A stretch of 64,000 nucleotides of DNA from RYN-230 sp963760405 (GCA_963760405.1 CAVXCV010000012.1:19977-83976); one strand, 5' to 3'. Shown: positions 1 through 8,305, counted from the stretch's first letter. Translations and numbers: made by a program. Notes: generated by a model from the letters alone, not told the origin.

Positions 1-1117
1 GCAGCAGCTCCGCCAGTTCCTCGAGGCTGCGCAGGTCGTGACCGGACAGGAGCACATCGACGTACGGCGCGGCTGCCATCATGCCGAGCGTGCTCGGCCG
101 GAAACTCTGATTATCGCCCTTGTGCGGGTTCATCCACACCACCCGGTAGCTGAGCCGGGCCAGCCGTTCCATGGCCGCGGCCAGGACCGCCGGGTCACCA
201 CGGTCGAGTCCGTCGGAGCAGATCACCACGATCCCGCCGCGGCACAGCCCGCGCCGTCCCCAGTCCCGGACAAAGGCGTCGAGGGACGCGCCGATCCTGG
301 TGCCGCCCTCCCAGTCGCACACCGTCGCCGCGGCGCGGTCCAGCGCATCGTCCGGCCGGCGGTGATCCAGGGCCCGGGTGAGCCGGGTGAGCCGGGTGCC
401 GAAGCAGAACACCTCGACCCGGGCGGCCGCGCGCTGCGCGGAGTAGGCGAACTGGAGCAGGTTGCGGGAGTAGTCCGCCATCGAGCCGGAGATGTCGAGG
501 ATCAGGATCAGCGGCCGGAGCCGGACCCGGCGGCGGCGCCAGGACAGCTCCGCTGGCTCGCCGTGCATGCGCAGCGACTCGCGGATGATCCGGCGCATGT
601 CCGGGGTGCGGCCCGCGTGGGCGGCCACGGTCCGCCGGGTCCGCCGCCGCGGCGGGGTCAGCCGGATCCGGGCCATGATCCGCCGCAGCGCGGCCAGTTC
701 CTCCGGGGTGCAGCCCGCGAACGACTTGTGCCGGAGGGCTTCCGCGTCGGACGCCATCAGCCCGAGCGTGGCCTGGTCCTCTTCCTGCTGGTCCTGGCCC
801 GGGTCGGTGGCCGGGACCTCGAGCACCGCCTCGGCCTGGGTGGTCGCCTGCGCGGTCAGGGTGAGCATCTCGCGCAGCGGGTCGGCGCCACCCAGGAAGA
901 ACCGGCGGAACACCGCGTCGTAGACCGGAATGCTGTCCCGCTTGCTGACCAGGGTGGTGCGCCCGGCCCAGTACAGGTCGAGCAGGTCGGCTGGGTCCAG
1001 CCGGCTCATGGCCGCGGCGTAGGCCAGCAGGTCACCGGAGCCCACCGGCAGCCCGGCCGAGCGCAGCTCACGGCCGAAGTTCACCAGCAGCCGGACGAAC
1101 GGCGCGCGCTCAGCCAT
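1..1117 (-). CDS. VWA-domain CoxE-like protein (3' end outside window)
   Basis: The reading frame runs leftward off the window edge, so only about the first 372 residues are visible. It starts at ATG 1117 (MAERAPFVRLLVNFGREL...); an in-frame stop lies 15 codons upstream and no other ATG/GTG/TTG intervenes. The N-terminal half matches the CoxE-like region. A von Willebrand A domain follows, with the metal-ion-dependent adhesion motif DISGS near residue 208 and a later ICSDG strand. It sits 78 bp downstream of a MoxR ATPase on the same strand. MoxR-VWA pairs are known as chaperone-like modules for metal-enzyme maturation; the client here is unknown. Confidence 0.85.
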   Translation of the reverse strand, partial: MAERAPFVRLLVNFGRELRSAGLPVGSGDLLAYAAAMSRLDPADLLDLYWAGRTTLVSKRDSIPVYDAVFRRFFLGGADPLREMLTLTAQATTQAEAVLEVPATDPGQDQQEEDQATLGLMASDAEALRHKSFAGCTPEELAALRRIMARIRLTPPRRRTRRTVAAHAGRTPDMRRIIRESLRMHGEPAELSWRRRRVRLRPLILILDISGSMADYSRNLLQFAYSAQRAAARVEVFCFGTRLTRLTRALDHRRPDDALDRAAATVCDWEGGTRIGASLDAFVRDWGRRGLCRGGIVVICSDGLDRGDPAVLAAAMERLARLSYRVVWMNPHKGDNQSFRPSTLGMMAAAPYVDVLLSGHDLRSLEELAELL

Positions 1118-1195
1118 CGCGCCCGGGTACCGGTTCAGCCATAGCTCCGCCGCACCGGCTCAGCCACTGGCCCAGCCACCGATACAGCCACCGAT

Positions 1196-2083
1196 TCAGC
1201 CACCGGCTCGGCCACCGGAGGTGATCTCTTCCAGATTGTCCCGGACCAGGTCGAGGTCATCGCGTTCCTTGACTACGGCGCCGAGGGTGTCCGCTGCCAC
1301 CTCGCTGTTGAGATCGGTCTCGCCGAGAAAGTCGAGGGTGCGCGCCCAGTCGATGGTCTCGGCCACCCCCGGGGGCTTGGCCAGGTCCAGCTCACGGAGC
1401 CGGCTGACAGCCCGTACCACCTTGCGGGCCAGGGCCTCGGACACCCCCGGCTCGCGGAGCAGGACGATCTCCACCTCCCGCTCCGGCGGCGGGTAGCCGA
1501 TCCAGTGGTACAGGCAGCGCCGCTTCAGCGCGTCGTGCAGTTCGCGGGTGCGGTTCGAGGTGAGCACCACCAGCGGCGGGCTGTCCGCCTTGATCGTGCC
1601 GATCTCCGGCACGCTGATCTGGAAGTCGGAGAGCACTTCGAGCAGGAACGCCTCGAACTCGTCATCGGCCCGGTCCACCTCGTCGATCAGCAGCACGGCC
1701 CGGTCCCCGGCCCGGACCGCGGCCAGCAGCGGCCGCTCCAGCAGGAACTTCGGGCCGAAGAGCTTGTCCACCACGGCCTCGTCGGTGACCTGGTGCGCGG
1801 ACAAGGCCCGGATGTGCAGCATCTGCCGGGCATAGTCCCACTCGTACAGGGCCTGGTTCGTGTCGATGCCCTCGTAGCACTGCAGCCGGATCAGGTCCCG
1901 GCCGAACACGGTGGCCAGGACCTTGGCTACCTCGGTCTTGCCGACCCCGACCTCGCCCTCCAGCAGGATCGGGCGCTGCAGGGACAGCGCCACGAACAGC
2001 GCGGTCGCCAGCCCCCGGTCGGCGAGGTAGCCACCCCGGTGCAAGATCTCGGTGAGCTCCCCGACGCTTTCCGGGCTGTCCAT
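1196..2083 (-). CDS. MoxR-family AAA+ ATPase
   Basis: A 295-residue AAA+ ATPase of the MoxR family, which remodels or helps mature partner complexes together with VWA proteins. Walker A (GEVGVGKT) is at residues 43-50 and Walker B (LLIDEVD) at about 131-137. Sensor 1 is seen in VVLTSNRTRELHDALKRR, typical of MoxR (substrate loop followed by an arginine finger). The length is normal for the family. It lies directly upstream of the CoxE-like VWA gene and 27 bp downstream of a small unknown gene, so the three probably form one leftward operon. Confidence 0.93.
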   Translation of the reverse strand: MDSPESVGELTEILHRGGYLADRGLATALFVALSLQRPILLEGEVGVGKTEVAKVLATVFGRDLIRLQCYEGIDTNQALYEWDYARQMLHIRALSAHQVTDEAVVDKLFGPKFLLERPLLAAVRAGDRAVLLIDEVDRADDEFEAFLLEVLSDFQISVPEIGTIKADSPPLVVLTSNRTRELHDALKRRCLYHWIGYPPPEREVEIVLLREPGVSEALARKVVRAVSRLRELDLAKPPGVAETIDWARTLDFLGETDLNSEVAADTLGAVVKERDDLDLVRDNLEEITSGGRAGG

Positions 2084-2110
2084 CCAGCGTTCTCCTCGCC
2101 GCCCGCCCCG

Positions 2111-2461
2111 TTACTGGCTGGCCTCCGCCGCGGGAGTCCCGGTCCCGCTCCCCGCAGCGCTGGTTCTGCCCGCGGCGCTGGCCTCCGTCCCGCTGCCCGC
2201 GGTACTGGCGCCAGGCGAGCCGAGGATCAGGTCCCGGACGCTGCCACCTGCCGGGTTGAGCTTGCCCTCCCGCTCCAGCGTGCTCCGCCAGGCGGTGCGC
2301 AGGTCCCCGTCCGGGCCGGCCATCCCGTCGAAGCCTACGTCAGTCATTCTCTTGCAGGACTTCGTGGTGCCACAGGCCTCGTCGAGATCCGCGCTGGTCT
2401 GCCCCTGGGCGCTCCACACCCCGCGCAGCACTTCCAGGGCCTCATCCGGCTGATCCGCCAT
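2111..2461 (-). CDS. Small protein of unknown function upstream of moxR
   Basis: A 116-residue ORF starting at ATG 2461, with a GGAAGG-like ribosome site about ten bases upstream. I do not recognise a family. The first 75 residues are mixed acidic/basic with an acidic start (MADQPDEALEVL) and two cysteines. The last 40 residues are a Gly/Ala/Ser/Thr-rich low-complexity tail. Tight 27-bp spacing to the MoxR gene and shared strand suggest co-transcription. It may be a lineage-specific accessory of the MoxR-VWA module or a spurious ORF; the ribosome site and spacing favour a real gene. Confidence 0.5.
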   Translation of the reverse strand: MADQPDEALEVLRGVWSAQGQTSADLDEACGTTKSCKRMTDVGFDGMAGPDGDLRTAWRSTLEREGKLNPAGGSVRDLILGSPGASTAGSGTEASAAGRTSAAGSGTGTPAAEASQ

Positions 2462-2635
2462 GTCCGCATACCTTCCGGCCGACGCGACTGTCCTGGCCTG
2501 ACTCTAATTCCCGCTGTCAGTCCAGGCGAACGCCGATTAAGGGTTCTCTTATTGGCTGGCCCGCTCAGCCGGACAAGCCCGCTCAGCCCCGGCTCGCCTG
2601 TCCAGCCCAGCCTGCCCGGTCCAGCCCGGCTGCCG

Positions 2636-3226
2636 CTAGCAGCCCCGGTTGACGGTCAGTGCCTTGATGGTGGCCGCCCACTCGTAAGCGAGCTCGTACG
2701 GCCAGTCGTACGCCGGCATCCCGGCGGTCATCACGTACACCTGGCCGGCGAAGCAGCGCTTCATCCGCAGCCGGGCCCGTGAGGCCTGCGGCCGGATGGT
2801 GACCAGGGCGATCGAGTGCCAGTGGTACTGACTGGCCAGCCGTCCGGCGAACTCGGCCTCGCCCTGGGTGGTGGCCGGGTCGGGATCGAAGCAGATCACC
2901 TTGACCCCGGGGATGGGCGGCGCGCAGATGCTGCCGCGCCCGTAATACGCCGATCCCCGGGACACCACCAGCACCCGGGCCCGTCCGGCCCAGGCCAGCT
3001 CCTCGGCGGTATGCAGCCGGTTGCCCGGGCCGTCCATCATCACGATCGCGTCCACCCGGGCTGGCATGCCCCGGGCGGGCCACACGTACAGCCGGGCCGT
3101 GGCTACCCCGAACGCGATCACCAGCACGGTTGCCACGCTGGCCACGACCCGCCACCGCCGCTTGCGCCGTGCGGGCCGCTGAGCAGCCATCCCAGGGGGG
3201 CGGTCCGGGACTTCGTCAGTCAGCAC
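2636..3226 (-). CDS. DUF218 (YdcF/SanA/ElyC-like) membrane-anchored protein
   Basis: A 196-residue protein with an Arg-rich N-terminus, one membrane helix at about residues 26-46, and an outward-facing DUF218 domain. Typical DUF218 elements are the strand DAIVMMDG, a region carrying VLVVSRG, and TTQGEAEFAGRLA followed by IALVTIRPQASRARLRMKRC. Family members act in envelope homeostasis (ElyC, SanA) or in unknown binding roles (YdcF). The start is GTG 3226, with AAGG five bases upstream; ATG 3190 is an alternative that keeps the membrane helix. It is probably transcribed alone. Confidence 0.85.
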   Translation of the reverse strand: MLTDEVPDRPPGMAAQRPARRKRRWRVVASVATVLVIAFGVATARLYVWPARGMPARVDAIVMMDGPGNRLHTAEELAWAGRARVLVVSRGSAYYGRGSICAPPIPGVKVICFDPDPATTQGEAEFAGRLASQYHWHSIALVTIRPQASRARLRMKRCFAGQVYVMTAGMPAYDWPYELAYEWAATIKALTVNRGC

Positions 3227-3300
3227 GGCAGCCTTAACAGCGGAGGGCAGGGGGATCGAGGATACCGGGACAGGCTATGCGCCCAGCGGCCTCCACCTAC

Positions 3301-3392
3301 GCAGACCGCTGGTCCCCACCCAGGCAGACCACGAGTCCCCACCCAGGCGGACCGCTGATCCCCACCCACGCAGACCACCAGTTCCCACCGAC
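3301..3392. repeat. Four tandem 23-bp repeats
   Basis: Four head-to-tail units of exactly 23 bp begin at 3301, 3324, 3347 and 3370. Each starts GCAGACC or GCGGACC, has a variable middle, and carries a TCCCCACCCA-like or TTCCCACC core. A truncated fifth start (GCAGACA) follows at 3393. They lie in the 181-bp gap between the divergent DUF218 and zincin genes and end about 16 bases before the zincin start. They could bind a regulator or be a short minisatellite. Confidence 0.85.
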
Positions 3393-3410
3393 GCAGACAA
3401 TGAGCAGGTG

Positions 3411-3749
3411 ATGGATGTCGGCCCGGATGAGTTCGAGGAGATGGTCACCGCCGCCCTCGATGCGCTCCCCGACAACCTTGGCCGCCTGATGCGCAACGTA
3501 GCGGTGACCGTCGAGCACGGCGCTGGACCACCCGGCCTGCTCGGCCTGTACCAGGGCATCCCACTGACCAGCCGGACATCGCAGTACGCCGGGGTACTGC
3601 CGGACCGGATCACCATCTACCGCCGGGCCATCTGCGCGATCTGCGAGTCCGAGGCCGAGGTCGTCGCGCAGGTCCGCCGCACGGTCATCCATGAGGTCGC
3701 CCATCATTTCGGCATCGATGATGCCCGGCTCACCGAGTTGGGCTGGTGA
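3411..3749 (+). CDS. Zincin-like metallopeptidase (PF06262 family)
   Basis: A compact 112-residue metallopeptidase of the minimal zincin family common in actinobacteria. The zinc motif HEVAH is at residues 94-98, followed by HFGIDD with the downstream acidic residues expected in the family. The N-terminal half has the usual FEEMVTAALDALP...LGRLMRNVAVTVE pattern. The start could be GTG 3408 or ATG 3411; the latter is preferred because it is ATG. The gene lies just downstream of a 23-bp tandem repeat array and converges with the DedA gene. Physiological substrates of the family are unknown. Confidence 0.9.
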   Translation: MDVGPDEFEEMVTAALDALPDNLGRLMRNVAVTVEHGAGPPGLLGLYQGIPLTSRTSQYAGVLPDRITIYRRAICAICESEAEVVAQVRRTVIHEVAHHFGIDDARLTELGW

Positions 3750-3797
3750 GCGAGCCAAAGACGGGCGGGCCGGTCAGGACGAGGTCGGTAGCAAGCC

Positions 3798-4436
3798 TCA
3801 CAAGTTCTGATGGGTCGCGCGGTCGGTCGGCTCGGCAGGTTTGTGCACGCCGGGCCGGCGGGCCTTATGCCGGCGGTAGTCGCGCTGGACGAGCACGACG
3901 CACACCGCGGCGATGGCCACCCCGCCGATGAGCATGGCCAGGCTCGCCGGGTCATGATGGCCGGTAGAGACTCGGCCCAGGCCGTAGGCGCCTGCCCCGA
4001 CCGCCACGACGAACACCGTGCCAGCGAGAAAGTTCCACACCACGAATTGGCGGAACTTCATCCGCAGTACACCCGATACGACGGAAGGCGTGACGAAAAC
4101 GGCGGCCCGTCCCCACTTCTGGTACATCTCCTCGCCCTTGGCGACGGCCTTCTTCCGCCACGCCAGGCCGGGCCCTGGGTGTTCCAGTAGCTGCCGACCC
4201 CAGCGGGCGCCGATCTTGAACCCGCCGATCCCGCCGACCTCGCAGCCAACCGCCGCCACCGCCAGTACCGCCCAGACGTTGAGCCTGCCTTGGCTAGCGA
4301 GGACGGCGGCGAAGCTGACCACGGCTGTCCCGACGAACGGGATACCCATGTACCCAGCCGCCGCGGCGGCAAAGACGACCAGATAGGCCCAGGCTCCGAG
4401 GGCACTGGCCGAACCAGCGGCCGCAAGTGGTTGCAT
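3798..4436 (-). CDS. DedA-family membrane protein
   Basis: A 212-residue protein with the DedA/SNARE-associated fold: hydrophobic segments at about 15-45, 55-75, 130-155 and 165-185, plus the characteristic amphipathic FVTPSVVSGVLRMKFRQFVVWN stretch. DedA proteins are flippase-like transporters that recycle undecaprenyl phosphate or phospholipids. The usual GGxxG-containing loop is seen as GCEVGGIGGFKIGARWG. The C-terminus is basic and His-rich. It is convergent with the zincin gene and co-directional with the HAD gene upstream. Confidence 0.85.
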   Translation of the reverse strand: MQPLAAAGSASALGAWAYLVVFAAAAAGYMGIPFVGTAVVSFAAVLASQGRLNVWAVLAVAAVGCEVGGIGGFKIGARWGRQLLEHPGPGLAWRKKAVAKGEEMYQKWGRAAVFVTPSVVSGVLRMKFRQFVVWNFLAGTVFVVAVGAGAYGLGRVSTGHHDPASLAMLIGGVAIAAVCVVLVQRDYRRHKARRPGVHKPAEPTDRATHQNL

Positions 4437-4503
4437 CCGGGCGCCTCAAATGTCGGCCGTGGCCGTGGCCATCAGGGGACTCTGACGATCAGGCAACGGC
4501 GGC

Positions 4504-5418
4504 TCAGAAGACGGTGGTCCAGTCGTTCTTGATGCTGACGATGGTCCAGCCGCTCTGGCCGGCCCGCTCCAGTGCCTGCTCGGCGCCGCTGGTGTAGTCG
4601 AACTCGCGCTGGCTGTCGTCGTGCAGGACGAGCAGGCGAAGGGACGGCTTGCCGGGATGCTGGGTGAAATCGAGCATCGGGATGTCGCCGTTGGAGTTGC
4701 CAGCGGCCAGGAGCGGCCTCCGGCCGGTGCGGCTCCAGATCCGGATCGGTTTCTGCGGGCCATCATCGAGATAGTCGGCCTCGGCCTTGTGCGTGATCGT
4801 GCCGCCACGGTCGTCGCTGGTGTACTGGAACGTGGTCGCGCTGCCGATGACCCGGTCCCGGGGGATCCCGTACACGTCCTGGCTGATCGGCCGCATGAAG
4901 TCACGGCCGCCGCCGGAGGCGATGTAGTTCGTGAACCCGTTCGCGGCCAGGTAGCCGAGCAGGTCGACCATTGGCACGTACGCGGTCTCGAGGTATCCGC
5001 GGCCGAGGGTCGGATGCTGCGCAGTGCGCAGGAAGGCATCGGACTTCGCCTCGAACTCCTCGACGCTGATCCCCTCGTAGGCGGCCAGGACCCCGCCTAG
5101 CAGCGTCCGCACGTTGGTGTCGTTGCCCGCGTAGTGCTCGGCGAGCACCGCACCGAGCCAGCCATAGTCGCGTTCGTACGCCGCCTTCCAGGGCTGACGG
5201 CCGCGCAGCCCCGGGTCGGCCTGCGCCATCTCGTAGAGCCGCCGGAGAATGAAGTCCGCCTGGATCGGCATCGGCTTCTCGCACCACAAGGTGCCGTCGT
5301 TGTCGAAGACTGCTACCCGTTCCTCGGCCGGCACACCGTCCGACACTGTCCGCTCGACAAACTCCACGACCGCCCGTCTCGCAGCACCGTCATTCCAGGT
5401 AGCCAGCACATTGGTCAT
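4504..5418 (-). CDS. HAD-superfamily phosphatase
   Basis: A 304-residue haloacid-dehalogenase-type hydrolase. Motif I, FDNDGTLW, carries the nucleophile and acid/base Asp at residues 39 and 41. Motif II is near IASGGG (about residue 165), and the metal-binding motif GNSNGDIPML is near 240. Start ATG 5418 was chosen because it sits just before the first conserved helix (MTNVLATWNDG); the longer open frame to 5661 gives non-domain sequence and crosses a palindromic operator. Substrate unknown; it may hydrolyse a phosphomonoester. Confidence 0.88.
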   Translation of the reverse strand: MTNVLATWNDGAARRAVVEFVERTVSDGVPAEERVAVFDNDGTLWCEKPMPIQADFILRRLYEMAQADPGLRGRQPWKAAYERDYGWLGAVLAEHYAGNDTNVRTLLGGVLAAYEGISVEEFEAKSDAFLRTAQHPTLGRGYLETAYVPMVDLLGYLAANGFTNYIASGGGRDFMRPISQDVYGIPRDRVIGSATTFQYTSDDRGGTITHKAEADYLDDGPQKPIRIWSRTGRRPLLAAGNSNGDIPMLDFTQHPGKPSLRLLVLHDDSQREFDYTSGAEQALERAGQSGWTIVSIKNDWTTVF

Positions 5419-5664
5419 GCCGTCAACGTAGCGGAACCAACTCGGCAGACGCCACGCTCCCAGACGGAAGCCAGCCGACCGGACGTTTCCCACCAAGACA
5501 GAAGCGGAGCGGTGGCTGACCAAGACGGAAGCCGGCACCCTCAACGACGAGTTGTACGCAACCCTGCTTGCGAGGATCGGAGATGGCCCCGGCTGGCCTG
5601 GGCTCTGGAGTGCGCCGGCAGGGGGCTTCCGCCTCGGAGTCGTCACAATTGAGGAGGCCAATGA

Positions 5665-5696
5665 CCTGAGATAACACAGATTTGTGTTATCTCAGG
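5665..5696. promoter_or_regulatory. 14-bp inverted-repeat operator overlapping the promoter of the GbsR/DrrAB operon
   Basis: A perfect inverted repeat has left arm CCTGAGATAACACA at 5665-5678, a 4-base centre, and the complementary right arm at 5683-5696. On the plus strand a plausible promoter overlaps it: TTGTGT (-35) at 5682-5687, a 17-bp spacer and TAGGCT (-10) at 5705-5710. That would place the transcript start at or near the ATG of the regulator (leaderless). A repressor bound here would cover the -35 element, which suggests autoregulation by the adjacent GbsR/MarR-type protein. Confidence 0.75.
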
Positions 5697-5716
5697 AGAC
5701 TGTGTAGGCTGGCGAC

Positions 5717-6223
5717 ATGCCAAGTGATGGTGAGATCACGTTCGCCGACCACGTCGGGCGCTTCTATGCCCGGCGCTTCGGGATGGCCCCGATGGTGGGC
5801 CGGCTGATCGGCTACCTGGCGGTGTGCGACCCGCGCGAGCAGAGCATCAGCGGGCTGGCCGACGCCCTGCTGGCGAGTAGGAGCGCGATCGCCGGCGCCG
5901 TGAATGTGCTGGAGACCCTCGGGCTCATCCAGCGCTCCCGGGCCGCGGGCGAGCGAATGGACCGGGTGCGCATCGACATGTCGTCGTCTCATGCGATGGG
6001 CTTCGACGTCTCCGAGTACCAGGAGCAGGCCGAGCTCGCCCGGGAAGGTCTGCGCCTGCTCGCCGATGCGCCACCTGAGCGGCGGGCGATCTTGTTGGAG
6101 TGGGCCGCGTTCGCCGATTTCCTGGTCGAGCGGCTCCCGGTCATGGAGCAGGAGTGGAAAGCACACCGCGAGGCGCTGCGTGCCGCGGGTGAGCTTCCCG
6201 ACGACTCGGCCACACGGCAATGA
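5717..6223 (+). CDS. GbsR/MarR-family transcriptional regulator
   Basis: A 168-residue winged-helix regulator. The helix-turn-helix lies at about residues 33-75 (SISGLADALLASRSAIAGAVNVLETLGLI), in the style of GbsR/MarR proteins that sit upstream of DrrAB-type exporters. An amphipathic dimerisation region follows. It begins about 20 bases after a perfect 14-bp palindrome. Its stop overlaps a candidate ATG of the next gene, so regulator, ATPase and permease form one operon. Likely a drug-responsive autorepressor; the ligand is unknown. Confidence 0.88.
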   Translation: MPSDGEITFADHVGRFYARRFGMAPMVGRLIGYLAVCDPREQSISGLADALLASRSAIAGAVNVLETLGLIQRSRAAGERMDRVRIDMSSSHAMGFDVSEYQEQAELAREGLRLLADAPPERRAILLEWAAFADFLVERLPVMEQEWKAHREALRAAGELPDDSATRQ

Positions 6224-6234
6224 GGGAGAAGGCC

Positions 6235-7221
6235 ATGACAAGCGTGTCTGCTGCGACGGGGATTGTCGCCCAGGACGTGTGCAAGTCGTTCGGCGACCAC
6301 TTGGTGCTCGACAAGGTGAGCCTGGCCGTGGAGGAGGGCACGATCCTGGCACTTCTCGGCCCCAACGGGGCCGGCAAGACCACGATGGTCCGCATCCTGT
6401 CCACCCTGATCCTGGCCGATTCCGGCTCCATGCGGATCGCCGGTCACGACGTGGTCGCTGACCCTGACGGGGTGCGGGGCGTCATCGGGGTCACCGGTCA
6501 GTTCTCGGCCGTGGACAACCTGCTCACTGGCGCCGAGAACCTGCAGCTGATGGCCGACCTTCGCCACCTCGGCCGCGAGGCTGGGCGGCGGCGGGCGGCC
6601 GAGTTGCTGGAGCAGTTCGACCTCACCGGCGCCGCTCACAAGCTGCTGTCGACCTACTCGGGCGGGATGCGACGACGCCTCGACCTGGCGATGACCCTTG
6701 TGGATCAGCCGCGGGTGATCTTCCTCGACGAGCCCACCACCGGCTTGGACCCGCGCAGCCGTCGCACCATGTGGCAGATCATTCGTGAGCTCGCTGCGGC
6801 CGGGGTCACCATCATGCTCACCACCCAGTATCTCGACGAGGCCGACCAGCTGGCCGACCGGATCGCGGTGCTCGACCAGGGCCGGATCGTCGCCGAAGGA
6901 ACCCCCGCCGAGTTGAAGAGCCGCATCCCCGGCGGCCATATCCAGCTCCATTTCGCTGACCCGCTCGAGCTGCACTCGGCCGCAGAGCTGCTCCCGGCGG
7001 CCGGTCCCGACCAGGACCAGCTCGTTCTGCAGGTCCCGGCCGACGGCACCGTGGACTCGCTCCGTGACCTGCTCAACGAGCTGCACGAGGCCCGCATCGA
7101 GGTCGAGCGGCTGTCGATCCACACTCCCGACCTCGACGACGTGTTCTTCGGCGTTACCAGCAGCCACGTCAGCGCCCAGCCCTACCAGGACCCCACGCCA
7201 GAAGGAGCAGCGAAACGATGA
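6235..7221 (+). CDS. DrrA-like ABC exporter ATP-binding protein
   Basis: A 328-residue ABC ATPase of the daunorubicin-resistance (DrrA) group. Walker A GPNGAGKTT is at residues 42-50, the signature YSGGMRRRL near 140, Walker B VIFLDEPTTGLD near 160, and a switch His-equivalent region LTTQYLDEAD follows. The DrrA-type C-terminal domain follows (residues 230-315). ATG 6235 is preferred over ATG 6220 because GGGAGAAGG lies just before it. It would power the permease encoded next for export of a hydrophobic compound. Confidence 0.93.
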   Translation: MTSVSAATGIVAQDVCKSFGDHLVLDKVSLAVEEGTILALLGPNGAGKTTMVRILSTLILADSGSMRIAGHDVVADPDGVRGVIGVTGQFSAVDNLLTGAENLQLMADLRHLGREAGRRRAAELLEQFDLTGAAHKLLSTYSGGMRRRLDLAMTLVDQPRVIFLDEPTTGLDPRSRRTMWQIIRELAAAGVTIMLTTQYLDEADQLADRIAVLDQGRIVAEGTPAELKSRIPGGHIQLHFADPLELHSAAELLPAAGPDQDQLVLQVPADGTVDSLRDLLNELHEARIEVERLSIHTPDLDDVFFGVTSSHVSAQPYQDPTPEGAAKR

Positions 7222-8015
7222 CCACGCTCGCTTACACGCTCAGCGACTCACGGGTCATGCTGCGCCGCAACCTCAAGCACCAGCTCCGCTACCCGTCCAT
7301 GACGGTGATGCTCATCGGCCTACCCATCGTGCTCTTGCTGCTTTTCGTCTACGTCTTCGGCGGACAACTCGGCGCTGGCCTCGGCGCCCACCAGGGCCGC
7401 AGCGCCTACCTCAACTACGTGGTGCCAGGGCTGCTGCTCATCACCGTGGCCTCAGCCGTCCAGGGCACCTCGATCATGGTCGCCATGGACATGACCGGCG
7501 GCATCATCGACCGGTTCCGCACCATGGCCATCGCTCGCGCCTCGGTGCTCACCGGCCACGTACTCGGCAGCCTGATCCAAACCTTTACAGCCATCGCCAT
7601 CCTCATCGGGGTCGCCTTCGGCCTCGGGTTCCACTCCAGCGCCGGGCCGCTCCACTGGCTCGCCGCGATCGGGGTGCTGGCCCTGTTCGCCATCGCGCTG
7701 ATCTGGCTGGCCGTCGCGCTCGGGCTTGCCGCCAAGAGCGTCGAGACCGCCAGCAACACTCCCATGGTCCTGTTGCTGCTGCTGTTCCTCAGCAGCGGCT
7801 TCGTGTCCACGGCCACCATGCCAACGGGCCTGCGCCAGTTCGCTGAATACCAGCCGTTCACCCCTGTCGCCGACACCATGCGCGGACTGCTCAGCGGTGC
7901 CGCGATTGGCGACCACGCCATCGCCGCCATCGCCTGGAGCATCGGCATCGCCGCTATCTCCTACCTCTGGGCCATCCGCCTCTACAACCGGCGCCGAGCC
8001 GCCGAGCCAAACTGA
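7218..8015 (+). CDS. DrrB-like ABC-2 exporter permease
   Basis: A 265-residue ABC-2 type permease whose ATG overlaps the stop of the ATPase gene by four bases, so translation is coupled. Six hydrophobic segments are seen, starting at about residues 27, 62, 105, 145, 180 and 228. Typical DrrB features are YLNYVVPGLLLITV and the conserved FLSSGFVSTATMPTGLRQFAEYQPFTPVADTMRGLL region. It completes a GbsR-DrrA-DrrB resistance operon for efflux of an unknown lipophilic compound. Confidence 0.92.
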   Translation: MTTLAYTLSDSRVMLRRNLKHQLRYPSMTVMLIGLPIVLLLLFVYVFGGQLGAGLGAHQGRSAYLNYVVPGLLLITVASAVQGTSIMVAMDMTGGIIDRFRTMAIARASVLTGHVLGSLIQTFTAIAILIGVAFGLGFHSSAGPLHWLAAIGVLALFAIALIWLAVALGLAAKSVETASNTPMVLLLLLFLSSGFVSTATMPTGLRQFAEYQPFTPVADTMRGLLSGAAIGDHAIAAIAWSIGIAAISYLWAIRLYNRRRAAEPN

Positions 8016-8033
8016 GCGGGACCGATTCTTGCC

Positions 8034-8049
8034 CTTCACGAACGTGAAG
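8034..8049. other. Short palindrome after the exporter operon
   Basis: Seven-base arms CTTCACG and CGTGAAG are separated by two bases, 19 bp after the permease stop. No T-run follows, so it is more likely a regulator half-site pair or a weak terminator. It marks the beginning of an unusually AT-rich 150-bp patch. Confidence 0.35.
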
Positions 8050-8091
8050 TATGCTTAATTGCTGTAGCAACCGTAAAAGAAAGAGATGTGT

Positions 8092-8202
8092 ATGGAAAAC
8101 AAGTCTGCTGCTGAGCAGATAGACGTCATAATTAAGATGCCAGGCGATTGGCGTGGAGAGGTGTTGTCCCGGCTGCGGGCTTTGATTAAGCAAGCGGTGT
8201 AA
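8092..8202 (+). pseudogene. Truncated DUF1801-like fragment
   Basis: A 36-codon ORF in an AT-rich patch. Its sequence (ending GEVLSRLRALIKQAV then TAA) resembles the first helices of DUF1801 proteins, which begin with a short variable segment followed by a W..E.L.RLRALI helix. The rest of the domain is missing: the frame stops inside the overlap with an oppositely oriented fragment of another family. Family assignment rests on a short motif only. Confidence 0.5.
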
Positions 8203-8305
8203 GGTCTTCCCAGGCTGCTAGCGCTGCAGCGTCAGCGGCGAGGGCTTTTTGTAGATCCTCTGGCAGCTCGTGCACCACACCGCCGGAGATTTCTTTTGAG
8301 GTCAT
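8186..8305 (-). pseudogene. Truncated YdeI/OmpD-associated-like fragment
   Basis: A 39-codon ORF on the minus strand (MTSKEISGGVVHELPEDLQK...AWEDLTPLA then TAA). It resembles the start of the second domain of YdeI/OmpD-associated proteins, where W..LTPLARNE...CW is expected. The protein ends exactly at LTPLA. Its stop lies inside the end of the DUF1801-like fragment, so two gene beginnings are joined tail to tail, as expected after an inversion or deletion. Confidence 0.55.

Noticed and set aside
38..1144. A 368-codon plus-strand frame at the left edge
   Set aside because: The opposite strand encodes a clear CoxE-like VWA protein; the plus-strand product is a shadow.
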